A DNA stretch of 64,000 nt from Halocynthiibacter namhaensis. Its GTDB lineage: Bacteria; Pseudomonadota; Alphaproteobacteria; Rhodobacterales; Rhodobacteraceae. The notes below the pieces were generated by a model that had not been told where the DNA came from, ran no database searches, and worked only from the letters and a program-made list of their open reading frames with translations. This document shows, piece after piece, positions 53,284-63,600 of the stretch. Both the position numbers and the translations under genes were made by a program. Where the stretch lies: assembly GCF_000812685.1 (NCBI RefSeq), contig NZ_JWIF01000065.1, forward strand, positions 1 to 64,000. The letters run 5' to 3'. The number at the start of each line of letters is the position of its first letter. Position 1 is the first letter of the stretch.

Positions 53284-53676
53284 ATGGAAAACAAAGAACT
53301 GGTCGCAAATTTCATTGAAACAATGCGCCTGTCGGACGTGGCAAAACTTACGACACTGATCACCGATGATTTCAGCTGGTGGATCGCGGGCAAGCCCGAG
53401 TATTTGCAAACCGCAGGCGAACACGACAAAGAATTCTTTCTTGGGTTCTTCGCAGGTGGTGCTGATCTGTTCCCCAACGGGGCCGAATTTAGCGTTTCAG
53501 GCATGATTGCGGAGGGGGACAAAGTCGCCGCCGAAGCCCGCATGGTTGCGCAGACGGCCATGGGATCGCAATATGACAACAGCTATCACTTTCTATTCAC
53601 CCTGCGCGACGGCAAGATTGCTCGGATGAAAGAATATATGGACACGCACCACGCAAAAACAACCTTTGGCATGTGA
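53284..53676 (+). CDS. SnoaL/NTF2-like domain protein
   Basis: A 130-residue cytosolic protein with the NTF2-like cone fold: a helical start (NKELVANFIETMRLSDVAKLTTLITDDFSWWIAGKP), then beta strands ending in YHFLFTLRDGKIARMKEYMDTHHA, which is typical for this family. Members include isomerases, polyketide cyclases and binding proteins, so the reaction is open. AGGAG stands 8 bases before the ATG. It is divergent from HxlR and followed after 12 bases by the SDR pseudogene, so the two were probably one operon. Confidence 0.82.
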   Translation: MENKELVANFIETMRLSDVAKLTTLITDDFSWWIAGKPEYLQTAGEHDKEFFLGFFAGGADLFPNGAEFSVSGMIAEGDKVAAEARMVAQTAMGSQYDNSYHFLFTLRDGKIARMKEYMDTHHAKTTFGM

Positions 53677-53688
53677 TCGGGGAAGACG

Positions 53689-54579
53689 ATGAACTGGACA
53701 GCAGAAAAAATGACCGATCAGGGGGGCAAGACCTTTCTGATCACCGGGGCCAACACGGGGCTTGGCTTTGAAACCGCATTGGAGCTGGCGAAAAAATCGG
53801 CACATGTGATCATAGCGGGGCGCAGCGAAGACAAGTTGAACACCGCGCGTGCAGACATATTGGCCCAGGTGCCGAAGGCGGATCTGGACATCGCGGTGAT
53901 TGATCTTAACAGCATCGCGGCAATCAAATCCTTTGCGGACGGCTTCCTGGCGTCTGGGTAAAAACTTGATATTTTGATCAACAATGCCGGTATCATGTTC
54001 CCCCCGCCAAGCAAGACTGTCGATGGGTTTGAGGCCCAGTTCGGCGTCAATTTCATCGGCCATTTCGTTCTGACAGCCCTGCTGTTCCCGCGTCTAAATG
54101 CTTCTAAACATGGTCGTGTTGTCACGCTTAGCAGTATGGCGCATCGTGATGGTGTGATTGATTTTGACAATCTAAAGTTGGAAAAACCGTTCAATAAATT
54201 CCGTGAATATGGGCAAAGCAAAGTGGCCGATCTGATCTTTGCGCAGGAATTGCAGCGACGCAGTGATGCGGCGGGAAGTCATGTCATATCTGCCGCCTGT
54301 CATCCCGGTGTCAGCAAAACTGAACTGCTGCGCACGGATCGTCCAGAAATGATCGAAACCGTGAACTACATGAGTGCAAATCAAGGTGCATTCCCAACCC
54401 TATTTGCCGCAACTGAACCGGTTGGAAAGTTCTCCTATACCGGGCCAGATGGCGAAAACGAGGTCAACGGTTTTCCCGCGCCTGCCGTGATGACGGAATA
54501 TGCGCAGGATGAGTCGATAGGCGCACAGCTCTGGGAGTATGCGTTACGAGAAACCGGCGTTGAATATTCGATGTCATAA
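53689..54579 (+). pseudogene. Short-chain dehydrogenase/reductase interrupted by a stop codon
   Basis: A single frame encodes an SDR of about 296 residues, with the Rossmann motif TGANTGLG at 19-26, NNAG near 98, and YGQSK as the catalytic YxxxK. An in-frame TAA at 53959-53961 follows FLASG and precedes [10 protein letters not shown]. No frameshift is present; one base change (for example from CAA, GAA or AAA) explains it. The next ATG (53992, MFPPPS) lies after the cofactor site, so a re-initiated product should not bind NAD(P). Everything else is intact, so the loss looks recent, or the base is a sequencing error. Confidence 0.85.
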
Positions 54580-54785
54580 AGGCTGGGTTGCCCGACCATG
54601 GGCAACCTGTTTCCGGTCGATCGCAGAGCCGAGAGAGGCTGTATTTTTGTGTGTATGCATGTGCGAATGATCGTTGATGGGGAGGGCAAAATAAGGGACG
54701 TTTTGCCGCGTGATTTGGAGTATAGTTGCATTGGGTTTTGGCTTGGGTTTGTCTGAAATCGAGGGCGTTTGAAGGGAATGGGTCT

Positions 54786-55205
54786 ATGATTGCTTATGTC
54801 ACGGTTGGTGCAGATGATATTGCGCTGGCGAAACAGTTCTATGGGGCCTTCCTGCCGGACTTGGGATATGGGCTGGTCGAGGGGGCTGAGGGGCTGAGCT
54901 ACGCCTTACCGCTAGAGGCAGGGCAGCGGCCTGTGTTGCCTGATTTCTATGTGAAGCCGACGTTCAATGGGCGGGCTGCCTCGGCTGGGAATGGGGCGAT
55001 GGTCGCATTTGAGGCAGGCAATCAGCAACAGGTTCGGACGCTGCACGCGGCAGCGCTTGCGGCGGGCGGCCATGATGAGGGGCCGCCAGGGTTTCGAGAC
55101 GCCTATGGCCCGCATTTCTATGTGTGCTACCTGCGCGATCCTCAAGGCAATAAGGTCGCATTGTTCTCAAGTGATCCGACTGAACCTGGGCGCGACGGGC
55201 ACTGA
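54786..55205 (+). CDS. VOC-family (glyoxalase-like) protein
   Basis: A 139-residue vicinal-oxygen-chelate protein with two beta-alpha-beta-beta-beta modules: IAYVTVGADDIALAKQFYGAFLPDLGY at the start, and FYVCYLRDPQGNKVALFSSDP at the end. This is the common form of small VOC proteins related to glyoxalase I and fosfomycin-resistance proteins, though the usual first metal histidine is absent (YVTVGAD). It starts at ATG 54786. It is convergent with the creatininase-like gene, one base apart. Substrate unknown. Confidence 0.82.
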   Translation: MIAYVTVGADDIALAKQFYGAFLPDLGYGLVEGAEGLSYALPLEAGQRPVLPDFYVKPTFNGRAASAGNGAMVAFEAGNQQQVRTLHAAALAAGGHDEGPPGFRDAYGPHFYVCYLRDPQGNKVALFSSDPTEPGRDGH

Positions 55206-55206
55206 G

Positions 55207-55905
55207 TTACCAATCATCGGTGATTTTCGCACGCGTGGTTTCCACACCAAGGGACCAGAGATGATCTTCCTCCGCTTGGCTGCGTTGGTAGTCACCGCCA
55301 AACACACCATCACCAAGTAGGTCACGGACAGCCTGGGGCGGGCGGTCTTTGGTGTGCTCTGGGTCCACTGGGGGTTTGTGACCCGTGGGAACAGGGCGGT
55401 GGGGCAGCCGCGTGAAATGGAAGTTTTCCATCCAGGATGCATGGCTTGCATCGGGATCAAGGCTTTGGATGTAGTCAAGCACTGGGGCGGCCAGCCACCA
55501 ATTGTGAAAACGTAAGCGGGCCTTGGGATGATCCGCCAGCCATTCCCGGCAAAACCCTTCCATCGGGATATTGCCGCCATGACCGTTTACGATGACGATC
55601 CGGCGAAACCCTTGATGATAGAGACCATCCAAAATGTCACGTAGCAGCGCGATGGCGGTTTCAAACCGTAAAGATATCGTGCCGGGATATGCCGTGAGAT
55701 TGGGCGTGATGCCATAGGTCAGGGGCGGGAATACGGGGATGCCAAGGGGGGCTGCGGCCTCTAGGGCGACGCGATGGGCAAGCAAAGTATCCGTGGCAAG
55801 CGACAGGGCACCATGTTGTTCGGTGCAACCAAAGGGCACAACCGCGCAGTCATTGGATTGCAGATAGGTTTCGACATCTTCCCAACTTGATTGACTGATA
55901 TCCAT
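55207..55905 (-). CDS. Creatininase-family amidohydrolase
   Basis: The protein has 232 residues from ATG 55905. Creatininase-fold metal motifs are visible: VVPFGCTEQHGALSLATDTLLA (Glu, His and Asp ligands) and VIVNGHGGNIPM with the conserved NGHGGN. Members hydrolyse cyclic amides such as creatinine or formamidopyrimidine derivatives (MftE and ArfB relatives). The N-terminal extension to 55968 in the open frame lacks family sequence; GAGG lies 8 bases before 55905. The C-terminal 60 residues (PPVDPEHTKDRPPQAVRDLLGDGVFGGDYQ) fit the family. Its physiological substrate is not evident. Confidence 0.82.
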   Translation of the reverse strand: MDISQSSWEDVETYLQSNDCAVVPFGCTEQHGALSLATDTLLAHRVALEAAAPLGIPVFPPLTYGITPNLTAYPGTISLRFETAIALLRDILDGLYHQGFRRIVIVNGHGGNIPMEGFCREWLADHPKARLRFHNWWLAAPVLDYIQSLDPDASHASWMENFHFTRLPHRPVPTGHKPPVDPEHTKDRPPQAVRDLLGDGVFGGDYQRSQAEEDHLWSLGVETTRAKITDDW

Positions 55906-56138
55906 CCGTTGCCTCTGTTTCTGAACCTGTTCATGTATCAGATTGCCCGCGCTTGTCGCGAGATGCAATGACGCAGCGTTGGCGACCTTTGCTTCTGTTG
56001 TCCCTGCGTCAAAAAAGCTGGCGCGACATTGCGTCGCTTGTTAGCTTGGGGTGAAACAGCGACAGGGTGGACAGTGGCCGAGTGATAAGGCCGCGAGGGG
56101 CACGCGCGAACCTGATGCACAACGGGAAGAACGTAGCT

Positions 56139-56966
56139 ATGACTGAGCAAATTTTGCCAGAGGCTTCTCCGCGGCCAGATATTGCGGAAGTGCAGATTTC
56201 AACGCTTAAGGCCGCATTGGCGCGAGGGTTTTCCGATTTTCGAAAAGCGCCAGCCTTTGGCCTGTTCTTTGCGGCGATCTATGTGGTTGCGGGTTGGATT
56301 ATGACGTTGATCACCATGGCGACCGGGCAAAGTTACTGGCTGGTTCTGGCGGTGTTTGGTTTTCCGTTGATTGGCCCATTTGCGGCGATTGGCATGTATG
56401 AGGTCAGTCACCGGATCGAGGCGGGATTGTCATTGGAATGGCGTGAAATCCTGGGGGTTATCTGGCGTCAAAAAGATCGTCAAATCCCGTCTGTATGCGC
56501 GATTGTGATCTTTATATTTCTATTCTGGTTCTTCATCGCCCATATGATCTTTGCACTGTTTTTGGGGACCATGTCATTGGTGAACGTATCGGATCCCACG
56601 TTCTTCACCACCGGAAGTGGCTTGATCATGTTGTTGTTTGGCACGGGTGTTGGGGCTGCTTTGTCGTTCTTTTTGTTCTCGATTACGGTCATGACCTTGC
56701 CGATGCTGTTGGACCTTGAGATGGATTATGTCACTGCGATGATTTTATCCGTGCAAACGGTTGCCGCAAATTTTGGTGTGATGATGTTTTGGGGGCTACT
56801 GGTGGGGCTGTTCACGCTGCTTGGGATGTTGTCAGGTTTTATCGGGCTGCTGATCGTGTTGCCTATCCTAGGGCATGCGTCTTGGCACTTGTATCGCCAA
56901 GCTTTGATCCCTGTGACGCGTCGTCAACGCACGCGTGAAGCGAAACCTGAAAACTCAGCCAAGTAA
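56139..56966 (+). CDS. DUF2189 integral membrane protein
   Basis: A 275-residue protein with about six membrane segments, the first at 52-75 (AFGLFFAAIYVVAGWIMTLITMA). The region FGFPLIGPFAAIGMYEVSHRIEAG and the adjoining LEWREILGVIW follow the DUF2189 pattern, whose function is unknown. The start at 56139 has GGGAAGA upstream. It is flanked by a strong bidirectional terminator, so it is probably transcribed alone. It is divergent from the creatininase-like gene. Confidence 0.75.
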   Translation: MTEQILPEASPRPDIAEVQISTLKAALARGFSDFRKAPAFGLFFAAIYVVAGWIMTLITMATGQSYWLVLAVFGFPLIGPFAAIGMYEVSHRIEAGLSLEWREILGVIWRQKDRQIPSVCAIVIFIFLFWFFIAHMIFALFLGTMSLVNVSDPTFFTTGSGLIMLLFGTGVGAALSFFLFSITVMTLPMLLDLEMDYVTAMILSVQTVAANFGVMMFWGLLVGLFTLLGMLSGFIGLLIVLPILGHASWHLYRQALIPVTRRQRTREAKPENSAK

Positions 56967-57001
56967 AGCGCAAGGCCTGGGTATGCAGGACTGAACAAAG
57001 C

Positions 57002-57032
57002 AAAAAGGGCGCCCACATTGGACGCCCTTTTT
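57002..57032. terminator. Bidirectional terminator
   Basis: AAAAAGGGCG / CGCCCTTTTT, 10-bp perfect stem with an 11-base loop; A-run and T-run on both sides. It lies between the convergent DUF2189 and bactofilin genes. Confidence 0.9.
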
Positions 57033-57053
57033 GTATTTCATGGCTAACTTAAG

Positions 57054-57551
57054 TTAGCCTTCAGTTTTAGTGACAACTGGTGGTTTTGCATTTGCAGATG
57101 CGTTCAGCGGATCATCTTGACGCTGCACGGAACCTTCAAAATGAGCACCGGATTCAATCGCGATGGTTTTGTGAATGATGTCACCTTCAACGCGCGCAGT
57201 GGATGTCAGGCGGACTTTCAAGCCACGCACACGACCGATGACACGGCCGTTGACCACAACGTCATCCGCAACAACTTCGCCACGCACAGTTGCACCTTCA
57301 CCAACGGTCAGAAGATGGGCACGGATGTCGCCATCAATTTGACCTTCGATCTGGATGTCACCAGTGGTTTTCAGATTGCCTGTGATGTGCAGGTCGGATG
57401 ACAGCTGCGACGCAGGTGGTTTCGCTTTAGGCGCAGGTGCGGGATCGGATGCGCGTGGTGGCATCGTTGGTTTTTCAGCCACTGCTGGTTTTGCGGTGCC
57501 GTCAGAACCAGCTTTTGGGCCTGGTTCGTTGATTTTGCTTTTAGAAAACAT
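57054..57551 (-). CDS. Bactofilin (polymer-forming cytoskeletal protein)
   Basis: A 165-residue bactofilin. A flexible Pro/Ala-rich head (residues 1-45) is followed by the beta-helical core at about 48-145 (DLHITGNLKTTGDIQIEGQIDGDIRAHLLTVGEGATVRGEVVADDVVVNGRVIGRVRG). Such proteins polymerise without nucleotide and recruit cell-wall enzymes in cell shape or division. It overlaps the upstream M23 peptidase gene by 11 bases, so they are translated together and probably act together. A hairpin terminator follows it. Confidence 0.92.
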   Translation of the reverse strand: MFSKSKINEPGPKAGSDGTAKPAVAEKPTMPPRASDPAPAPKAKPPASQLSSDLHITGNLKTTGDIQIEGQIDGDIRAHLLTVGEGATVRGEVVADDVVVNGRVIGRVRGLKVRLTSTARVEGDIIHKTIAIESGAHFEGSVQRQDDPLNASANAKPPVVTKTEG

Positions 57552-58854
57552 CTTGTGCTGCCCTGATATAGTTCATGGGATTGACGGGGGTTCCGCCAAC
57601 GCGGATTTCATAGTGCAGATGGGTGCCGGTCGAACGACCAGTATTCCCCATTTCACCTATTTTTTGACCACGCGTCACGCGTTCACCGGCACGTACAACG
57701 AGACGGCTTTGGTGTGCATAGCGGGTTTCGATACCAAAATCATGCTGAATCTTTACCAGCCGGCCATAGCCCGACTGCCACCCAGCATGTATCACAACGC
57801 CATCAGCCGTTGCGTAAATCGGGGTGCCATGGGCCCCGGCAAAGTCAGATCCGTTGTGCATCCGTCCCCAGCGGCTGCCAAACCCGGATGTGAAACGGAA
57901 GTTGCCGGTCACAGGCATCGCAAACGGAGCCTTCTGTGCGGCAATACGATAAAGGTTAACGCGATCCATCTCACGTAAGATGGCATTGGCGCGCATGCTA
58001 TCGGGGTCGATCGTGCCGTCCGCACCAGGCACCAAAAGTGGCGTTAATGGGCCGCCAAGACCAGAATATCCACGACGTACGGATTCAATCAAACGATCTG
58101 GATCTTGGCCAACAGCGCGGAACATTTCATCCAAAGGTTTCAATGAAACCGTTACAGCATCTTCAAGCTGCTGAAAAATGCGGTCATTGCGTTGTTCGAC
58201 CAATTGGGCCTCAAACATCAGGTCTTTAACCGTGTTTTCATGGGCTGCAGCAAATCCTGCGATCCGGTCACGTTCGCCCGCCGTATCTGCAAGGGCTGTG
58301 GACAGGAAATCAAGGGTGTTCTGGACATCTGCAATGCTTGAGGCTTCGGTGCGCGCAGAGCCGGTGTTGCCTTGCAATTCTGCACTGAGATTTGCAACTT
58401 CGTTCCGGGCGTTGTCACGATCTTTCAAAACCGTGTTCAGCGTTGCTTGGATCACTTCAATGCCGGTTTCCAATTCGCGGCGACGATCCTGGGCACGCAG
58501 AAGTTGGCTTTGCATGGCTGAAACTTCAGCAAGAGCCGAATTGAAACGTGTCTGCGCGGCTAAGGATTCAGCGGCACGCTGGTCACGTTCGGTCGATAAT
58601 GTATTCAGACGATCTTCGTATAGAACTTTTTCGCGCTGGCTTTGATCGCGCACAGAACCTGCACCAATGTTGTCGATCAGCAAAAAGGCAGTGGCGAGGA
58701 CAGTCCAGGAAAACGTCAATGTGACACCCGTAAGGGCGGTGACTTGGGCAAGGGGAGAGAGGCGAATGAAACGTGTTTCGGTATCCGAACGCAAAAAGAT
58801 GCGCCTATCTGGAAAACGTTTTTCCAGCAAAGAGTTCAGCTTTGAAAATGCCAC
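57541..58854 (-). CDS. M23 family peptidoglycan endopeptidase
   Basis: A 437-residue protein. One membrane segment lies near 36-58 (VTALTGVTLTFSWTVLATAFLL), a periplasmic coiled coil at about 72-235, and the M23 (LytM) domain at about 325-425. Zinc motifs are HNGSDFAG (HxxxD) and HLHYEI, with YAHQSRL between them, so the site looks complete and active. It would cut peptide cross-links near the inner membrane. The stop overlaps the bactofilin start by 11 bases; bactofilin-M23 pairs are known from cell-shape loci in other bacteria. Confidence 0.92.
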   Translation of the reverse strand: MAFSKLNSLLEKRFPDRRIFLRSDTETRFIRLSPLAQVTALTGVTLTFSWTVLATAFLLIDNIGAGSVRDQSQREKVLYEDRLNTLSTERDQRAAESLAAQTRFNSALAEVSAMQSQLLRAQDRRRELETGIEVIQATLNTVLKDRDNARNEVANLSAELQGNTGSARTEASSIADVQNTLDFLSTALADTAGERDRIAGFAAAHENTVKDLMFEAQLVEQRNDRIFQQLEDAVTVSLKPLDEMFRAVGQDPDRLIESVRRGYSGLGGPLTPLLVPGADGTIDPDSMRANAILREMDRVNLYRIAAQKAPFAMPVTGNFRFTSGFGSRWGRMHNGSDFAGAHGTPIYATADGVVIHAGWQSGYGRLVKIQHDFGIETRYAHQSRLVVRAGERVTRGQKIGEMGNTGRSTGTHLHYEIRVGGTPVNPMNYIRAAQDVF

Positions 58855-59161
58855 GTTTGGTTAACCCGTTATACTTGAGCATTTCTGCCCGCTCAGACGT
58901 GCCGTTTGATCGGCATGACTGAAAATTTCTGTCCCCGGTTCAAAAAGGCTGCGGTGGTGCCTCCTGATCAAACCCCTCATTGCCGTCCTGGTCCCACAGG
59001 ATAAGGCGTTGGTAATCTGTTACCCTTGGCGCGGCGTTGGGGCAAGAAGTTTCAGCGTATAAGGATGCGAAACGGTGAAAATTGCCCATAGGCGGCAATT
59101 TCTCGCCGTTTCTTGGTTAAGAAAGCACCGGAAGCACCCGTAATTATGCGTATTTTTGCGA
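58855..59161. other. Intergenic region upstream of the M23 gene
   Basis: 307 bases without a supported gene. They hold the M23 promoter on the minus strand, a TGCCG/CGGCA and a GGTAA/TTACC small hairpin, and a long two-part hairpin at 59069-59112. Confidence 0.4.
59069..59112. other. Long two-part hairpin
   Basis: GAAACGG / CCGTTTC outer stem (7 bp), internal loop, and AAATTGCC / GGCAATTT inner stem (8 bp). It lies 49 bases past the end of the DUF455 gene and may be its terminator or part of a small RNA; there is no U-run on either side. Confidence 0.45.
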
Positions 59162-60007
59162 CTATGCTTCGGGCAGTTCTTCGGTCAGCGGCCAGTAGAA
59201 ATCCGGGGGAAGTCCCGCATCCGCCCGTTTTTCTTCGTTGAAGGGCGGTCGCAACAACCCGTGAAAATACTTACGAACAAGCCGGTGGAATTCGTCTTTT
59301 GGGTCCAGTTCATGGCGGCCGCATAGGAAGTGAAACCATTTGGATCCATAGGCGACGTGGCCGACTTCTTCGGCATATATCACTTCAAGTGCTGAGACGC
59401 TTTCATGATCTTTGGCGCGTTTGAAAATGTCGATCATGCCTGGGGTCACATCCAGGCCGCGCGCTTCAAGAACCATGGGGACCACCGCCAAACGCCCCAT
59501 GAAGTCATCGGCAGTGTCTTGGGCGGCACGCCACATGCCCGCATGGGCTGCCAAAGCGCCATAGTGACTGCCCAACCGTTCCAAGCAGTCACATATCATA
59601 TTGAAATGATTGCTTTCTTCAGATGCGGCCTTGACCCAATCATCATAATATCCTGCGGGCATTTTCACCTGGGAAAACCGCGCGATAATGTCCCAATGCA
59701 AGTCAACTGCATTGAGCTCAATATGGGCCACGGCGTGGAGCAATGCGATCCGACCGTCCGGGGTTCCGGGTTTGCGCCGGGGCACGTCGCGTGGTGATAA
59801 AAGCTCGGGGCGCTCAGGACGACCTGGGGTGTCTGGTGGGGGGCAATTGCCAATGTCGGGCAGGGCGCCGCTTTCACGCATTGCGAACCAAGTTTTCGCA
59901 TGGGCAAGGCTGCGTGCGCATTTTTCGCGGCCATCGGCGCAGTTCAAAACGTCGACAGCCATTTCAGTTAAGGTGAGCTGGGGTGTTGCATTCGGTGATG
60001 AGGTCAT
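59162..60007 (-). CDS. DUF455 ferritin-like protein
   Basis: The 281-residue protein is mostly helical. Ferritin-like metal motifs appear as LLHAVAHIELNAVDLHWD (ExxH-like) near residue 92 and, later, SEESNHFNMICDCLERLGSHYG and VIYAEEVGHVAYGSKWFHFLC. Four helices with Glu and His repeated at these spacings suggest a di-iron site. The biochemical role is not known. Its ATG overlaps the TGA of the bcp gene (ATGA), so the two are translated together; a link to oxidative stress or iron is a reasonable guess. Confidence 0.78.
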   Translation of the reverse strand: MTSSPNATPQLTLTEMAVDVLNCADGREKCARSLAHAKTWFAMRESGALPDIGNCPPPDTPGRPERPELLSPRDVPRRKPGTPDGRIALLHAVAHIELNAVDLHWDIIARFSQVKMPAGYYDDWVKAASEESNHFNMICDCLERLGSHYGALAAHAGMWRAAQDTADDFMGRLAVVPMVLEARGLDVTPGMIDIFKRAKDHESVSALEVIYAEEVGHVAYGSKWFHFLCGRHELDPKDEFHRLVRKYFHGLLRPPFNEEKRADAGLPPDFYWPLTEELPEA

Positions 60008-60495
60008 GCGGACAGGCCCTTCACCTCAGCGAGGACCTCGTCCACATGGCCGGGCACTTTCACTTTAGGCCAGATCTTGGCGATTGTTCCGTCTGCTTTG
60101 ATCACGACTGTTGTGCGTTCGATCCCCCAAAAGACCTTGCCATACATCTTTTTTTCTTTCCAAACGCCATAACGTTCACAGACATCACCGTCGAGATCAG
60201 ACAATAGCGGGATGGTCAGATCGTGTTTTTTGCGGAAGTTCTCATGCTTCTTAAGGCTGTCTTTTGAGATACCAAAAACACGTGCACCTGCGGCATCAAA
60301 TTGCGCCTTATCCGTGGAAAATTCGCAAGCTTCACGCGTACAACCGGGGGTGTTGTCTTTGGGGTAGAAAAATAAAACCACGGTTTGGCCTTGAAGGTTC
60401 GACAGCGTGATCTCACCCGAATTGTCGGTTGGCAGCGTGAAATCAGGCGCTTTTTCGCCAATTTGTACGAGGTTTGCTGTGTTTTCGGTTGGCAT
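60004..60495 (-). CDS. bcp: Thioredoxin-dependent peroxiredoxin (Bcp/PrxQ)
   Basis: The 163-residue peroxiredoxin reduces hydrogen peroxide and organic peroxides using thioredoxin. The active-site loop FFYPKDNTPGCTREACEF puts the peroxidatic cysteine at 52 and the likely resolving cysteine at 57, the PrxQ spacing. The N-terminus has GEKAPDFTLPTDNSG, the usual peroxiredoxin start. It is divergent from the long AsmA-like gene and overlaps the DUF455 gene by four bases. Confidence 0.93.
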   Translation of the reverse strand: MPTENTANLVQIGEKAPDFTLPTDNSGEITLSNLQGQTVVLFFYPKDNTPGCTREACEFSTDKAQFDAAGARVFGISKDSLKKHENFRKKHDLTIPLLSDLDGDVCERYGVWKEKKMYGKVFWGIERTTVVIKADGTIAKIWPKVKVPGHVDEVLAEVKGLSA

Positions 60496-60611
60496 GTGGG
60501 TGTCTTCCCTTCACAAAGATTTAAGTTCCGTTTTAGCGCGCCACGCGCGAAGTTAAAGCGAAACCCGTACTGCGCCCGTCGCAGCGCTGATGAGGATCAA
60601 TCGGAGCCGGG

Positions 60612-63600
60612 ATGACGACCCCCGAACACGACCACAGTGATACACCAAAAAATGCGCAGGATTTACCTGCGTCTTTAGATGTGGCTGATGGTTCAGATCA
60701 GGGTGCGGGACCGGCCGTTGACGACGTGCGGCCAGAACAATTGATGGCGACACTTCAGCCGCATTTGCCCGAACGCCGCAAGAAATGGCGGCGCAAACCC
60801 AAGAAACCAAAAAAACCTTGGCGCAAACGTCACGGCACTATTTTTAGTCTGTTGATCCTGTTCTCTGTGTTGGCGATCGTTGTGCCGTTGTCGCTGGCGC
60901 TGATTTCTGGGCGCGCAGTGAAGGCCCCAGAGTTTCTGTCAACGCGGGTGGAAAAGGTGTTGGGCAACTCCCTTGCGGGCGGGCAGATGGATCTTGGACG
61001 GGTCGATGTGATTTTGACCGAAGATTGGCAACCACAAATCCGCATTGAAAGCTTGGCGCTGGCTGATCAAACCAATTTGCCCATTGCCGAGTTTCGCAAT
61101 ATTCATGTGACTCTGTCGCGGCGTGAACTGTTGCGCGCAACCGTCGCCCCCTTAGATGTTTCCGTGAATGGTGGCTTTTTGTCTTTGCGTCGTGACCCTG
61201 AAGGTCGCTTTAATATCGCGCTGGACACGCAGGGGGACAGCCAGCTGTCCGGCAGCGGGAACTTGGCAGATATTCTTGATTCAATTGATGAAATCTTTGA
61301 AACACCAGAGCTTTCATCCGTGCGTGAAATGCGAGCGGAAGACATTACGTTTCAGTATGAAGACGTGCGTGCAGCGAAGTTTTGGATCGCAAATGGTGGC
61401 GCGTTTGAGTTGACCCAACAGGAAGATAAACTTGAGCTGCGCCTCGGGTTTCAGCTGTTATATGGTGAAGACATCCCGGCGCAAGCGGCTGTTTCCTTCA
61501 CCTCTTTCAAAGGGTCGCGGCGTGCAATCTTGGCCACCAATGTGATTGGATTGCCTGCATCTGATTTCGCGTCTCAGGCACCGGCTTTGGCGTGGCTTGA
61601 CGTGTTGGATGCACCTGTCTCGGCGGCGATCCGGGCGGAAATCGACGAAGAAGGGGTGTTGTCATCAACCGATGGCACGCTTGATATCGGGGCGGGGGCT
61701 TTGAAGCCGACGGAAGACACGCTGCCCGTGGGATTTGACGGTGCGCGCGCCTACTTTAGTTTTGATCCGTCAGAACAGACCCTGCGGTTTGACGAATTGT
61801 CCGTTGCGACGGATTACGGCAGTTTTGAGATGACAGGCCAAGGATATTTACGTGATGTGACCAATGGCTTGCCGAATGTGATTCTGGGTCAGTTCCAGGT
61901 CAGCGCGCTTGAGGTTAGCCCAGATGGGATTTTTGAGGCCCCGGTGACGCTGGAACGCGGTGCGGTGGATATGCGCATTGAGCTGAACCCTTTCACGCTG
62001 ACACTTGGGCAGGCGATGTTGCAACATGGTGATGGTCACGTCATTGCGCGCGGAACCGTGGCTGCCAAGCCAGGGGGGTGGCAGGTGGCCGTGGATGTGG
62101 AACTTGACCAATTGGACGCGCGATCTGTTGTGGCGCTTTGGCCTGTGGTCGCATCCCCAAACACGCGTAAGTGGTTGGATGACAATATAATTTCAGGTGA
62201 TATTGGACCAGCGAATGCTGCCTTTCGACTGAAGCCAGGTGAAAAACCAGCGGTGTCGCTGCAGTTTGGCTTTTCAGATGCACAGGTACGTTTCATGCGT
62301 CAGATGCCGTTGATCAGCGGCGGGGTTGGCTATGGAAGCCTGCATAACAATCGCTTTGTTTTGGTCGCGAACCAAGGTCAAGTCACCCCACCAGAAGGCG
62401 GTGCCTTGGCAATTGGTGGTTCGGTCATCACCATCGACGATGTCGAACTCAGCCCCCCAGATTTGCACGTAGCGTTGCAGGCGCGTGCGGGGATCACTGC
62501 GGTGACGTCCTTGCTGGATCAAAAACCGTTTGAGTTCTTGACCAAGGCGGGTCTCCCGATTGATCTGGCGCAAGGGTCTGCGACGGTGTCGGCGGATATC
62601 ACCGTGCCGTTGCGCAACGGGTTACAAGCGGTCGATGTCCCGTTTGAGGCACGTGCGGTTTTGCATAATATGCGTTCTGATCAAGTGGTGCCGGGCAAAT
62701 GGATCCTTGGTGACGGCATGCGATTTTTTGCCAATAATGACCATTTGGAAATCTCTGGTGCAGGGCGAATTGCGTCACATGAAAACAGTCGGGGGGGCGC
62801 TCGTTTTGACGCGCTTTGGCGGCAAAGCCTTGCTCAGGAAAACGCTGGGACTTCGTCGGTGTCGGGACAGGTTACCCTGAATAATGCGTTTTTGGATGAA
62901 TTTGGTATCGCTTTGCCCAATGGATTTCTGCGGGGCGAGACCCTGGGAGAGTTTGAAATTGCGCTTAATCGTGGTGAAGCGCCCCGGATGCGGTTGAGTT
63001 CGGACCTGCGTGGCGCCGGATTGCGGATCAGTGAAATCGGTTGGTCAAAGCCACGGGGCGCTGGCGGTGGTCTTGAAGTCACCGGCCGTTTGGGATCCCC
63101 CGTACGCATTGATCAGCTGCGGCTTGAAAGCAGTGGGTTGAATGCCGTTGGTTCTGTCGTTTTGAATGAAAATAACAGTTTCCGCGAAGCGCGTTTTGAA
63201 CGTGTGACGGTGGGAAACTGGCTGGATGCGCCGGTAACATTGACCGCCCGTGGACGGGGCGAGAGCCCAGCGATTTCGGTGCTTGGTGGACGCGTTGATA
63301 TTCGACGTACCACATTTGGGCAGGGGGGCAGTGGCGGCACGGGCAGTGTAAATACGCCGATCACATTAGCGCTTGATCGCTTGCAGGTGACGGACAGTAT
63401 CGCCCTGCACAATATGCGCGGCATGCTGAACACATCCCCGGCCTTAAATGGTGAGTTCACGGGCCTTGTGAACGGGGTTGCGCCCGTCAATGGGCGCTTG
63501 ACGCCAAGCGCGCAAGGCACTTCTGTGCGGATCCAAAGCAATGACACGGGAGCGGTCTTGCGGGCCGCTGGGGTGTTTACAAAACTGTTTGATGGCACGA

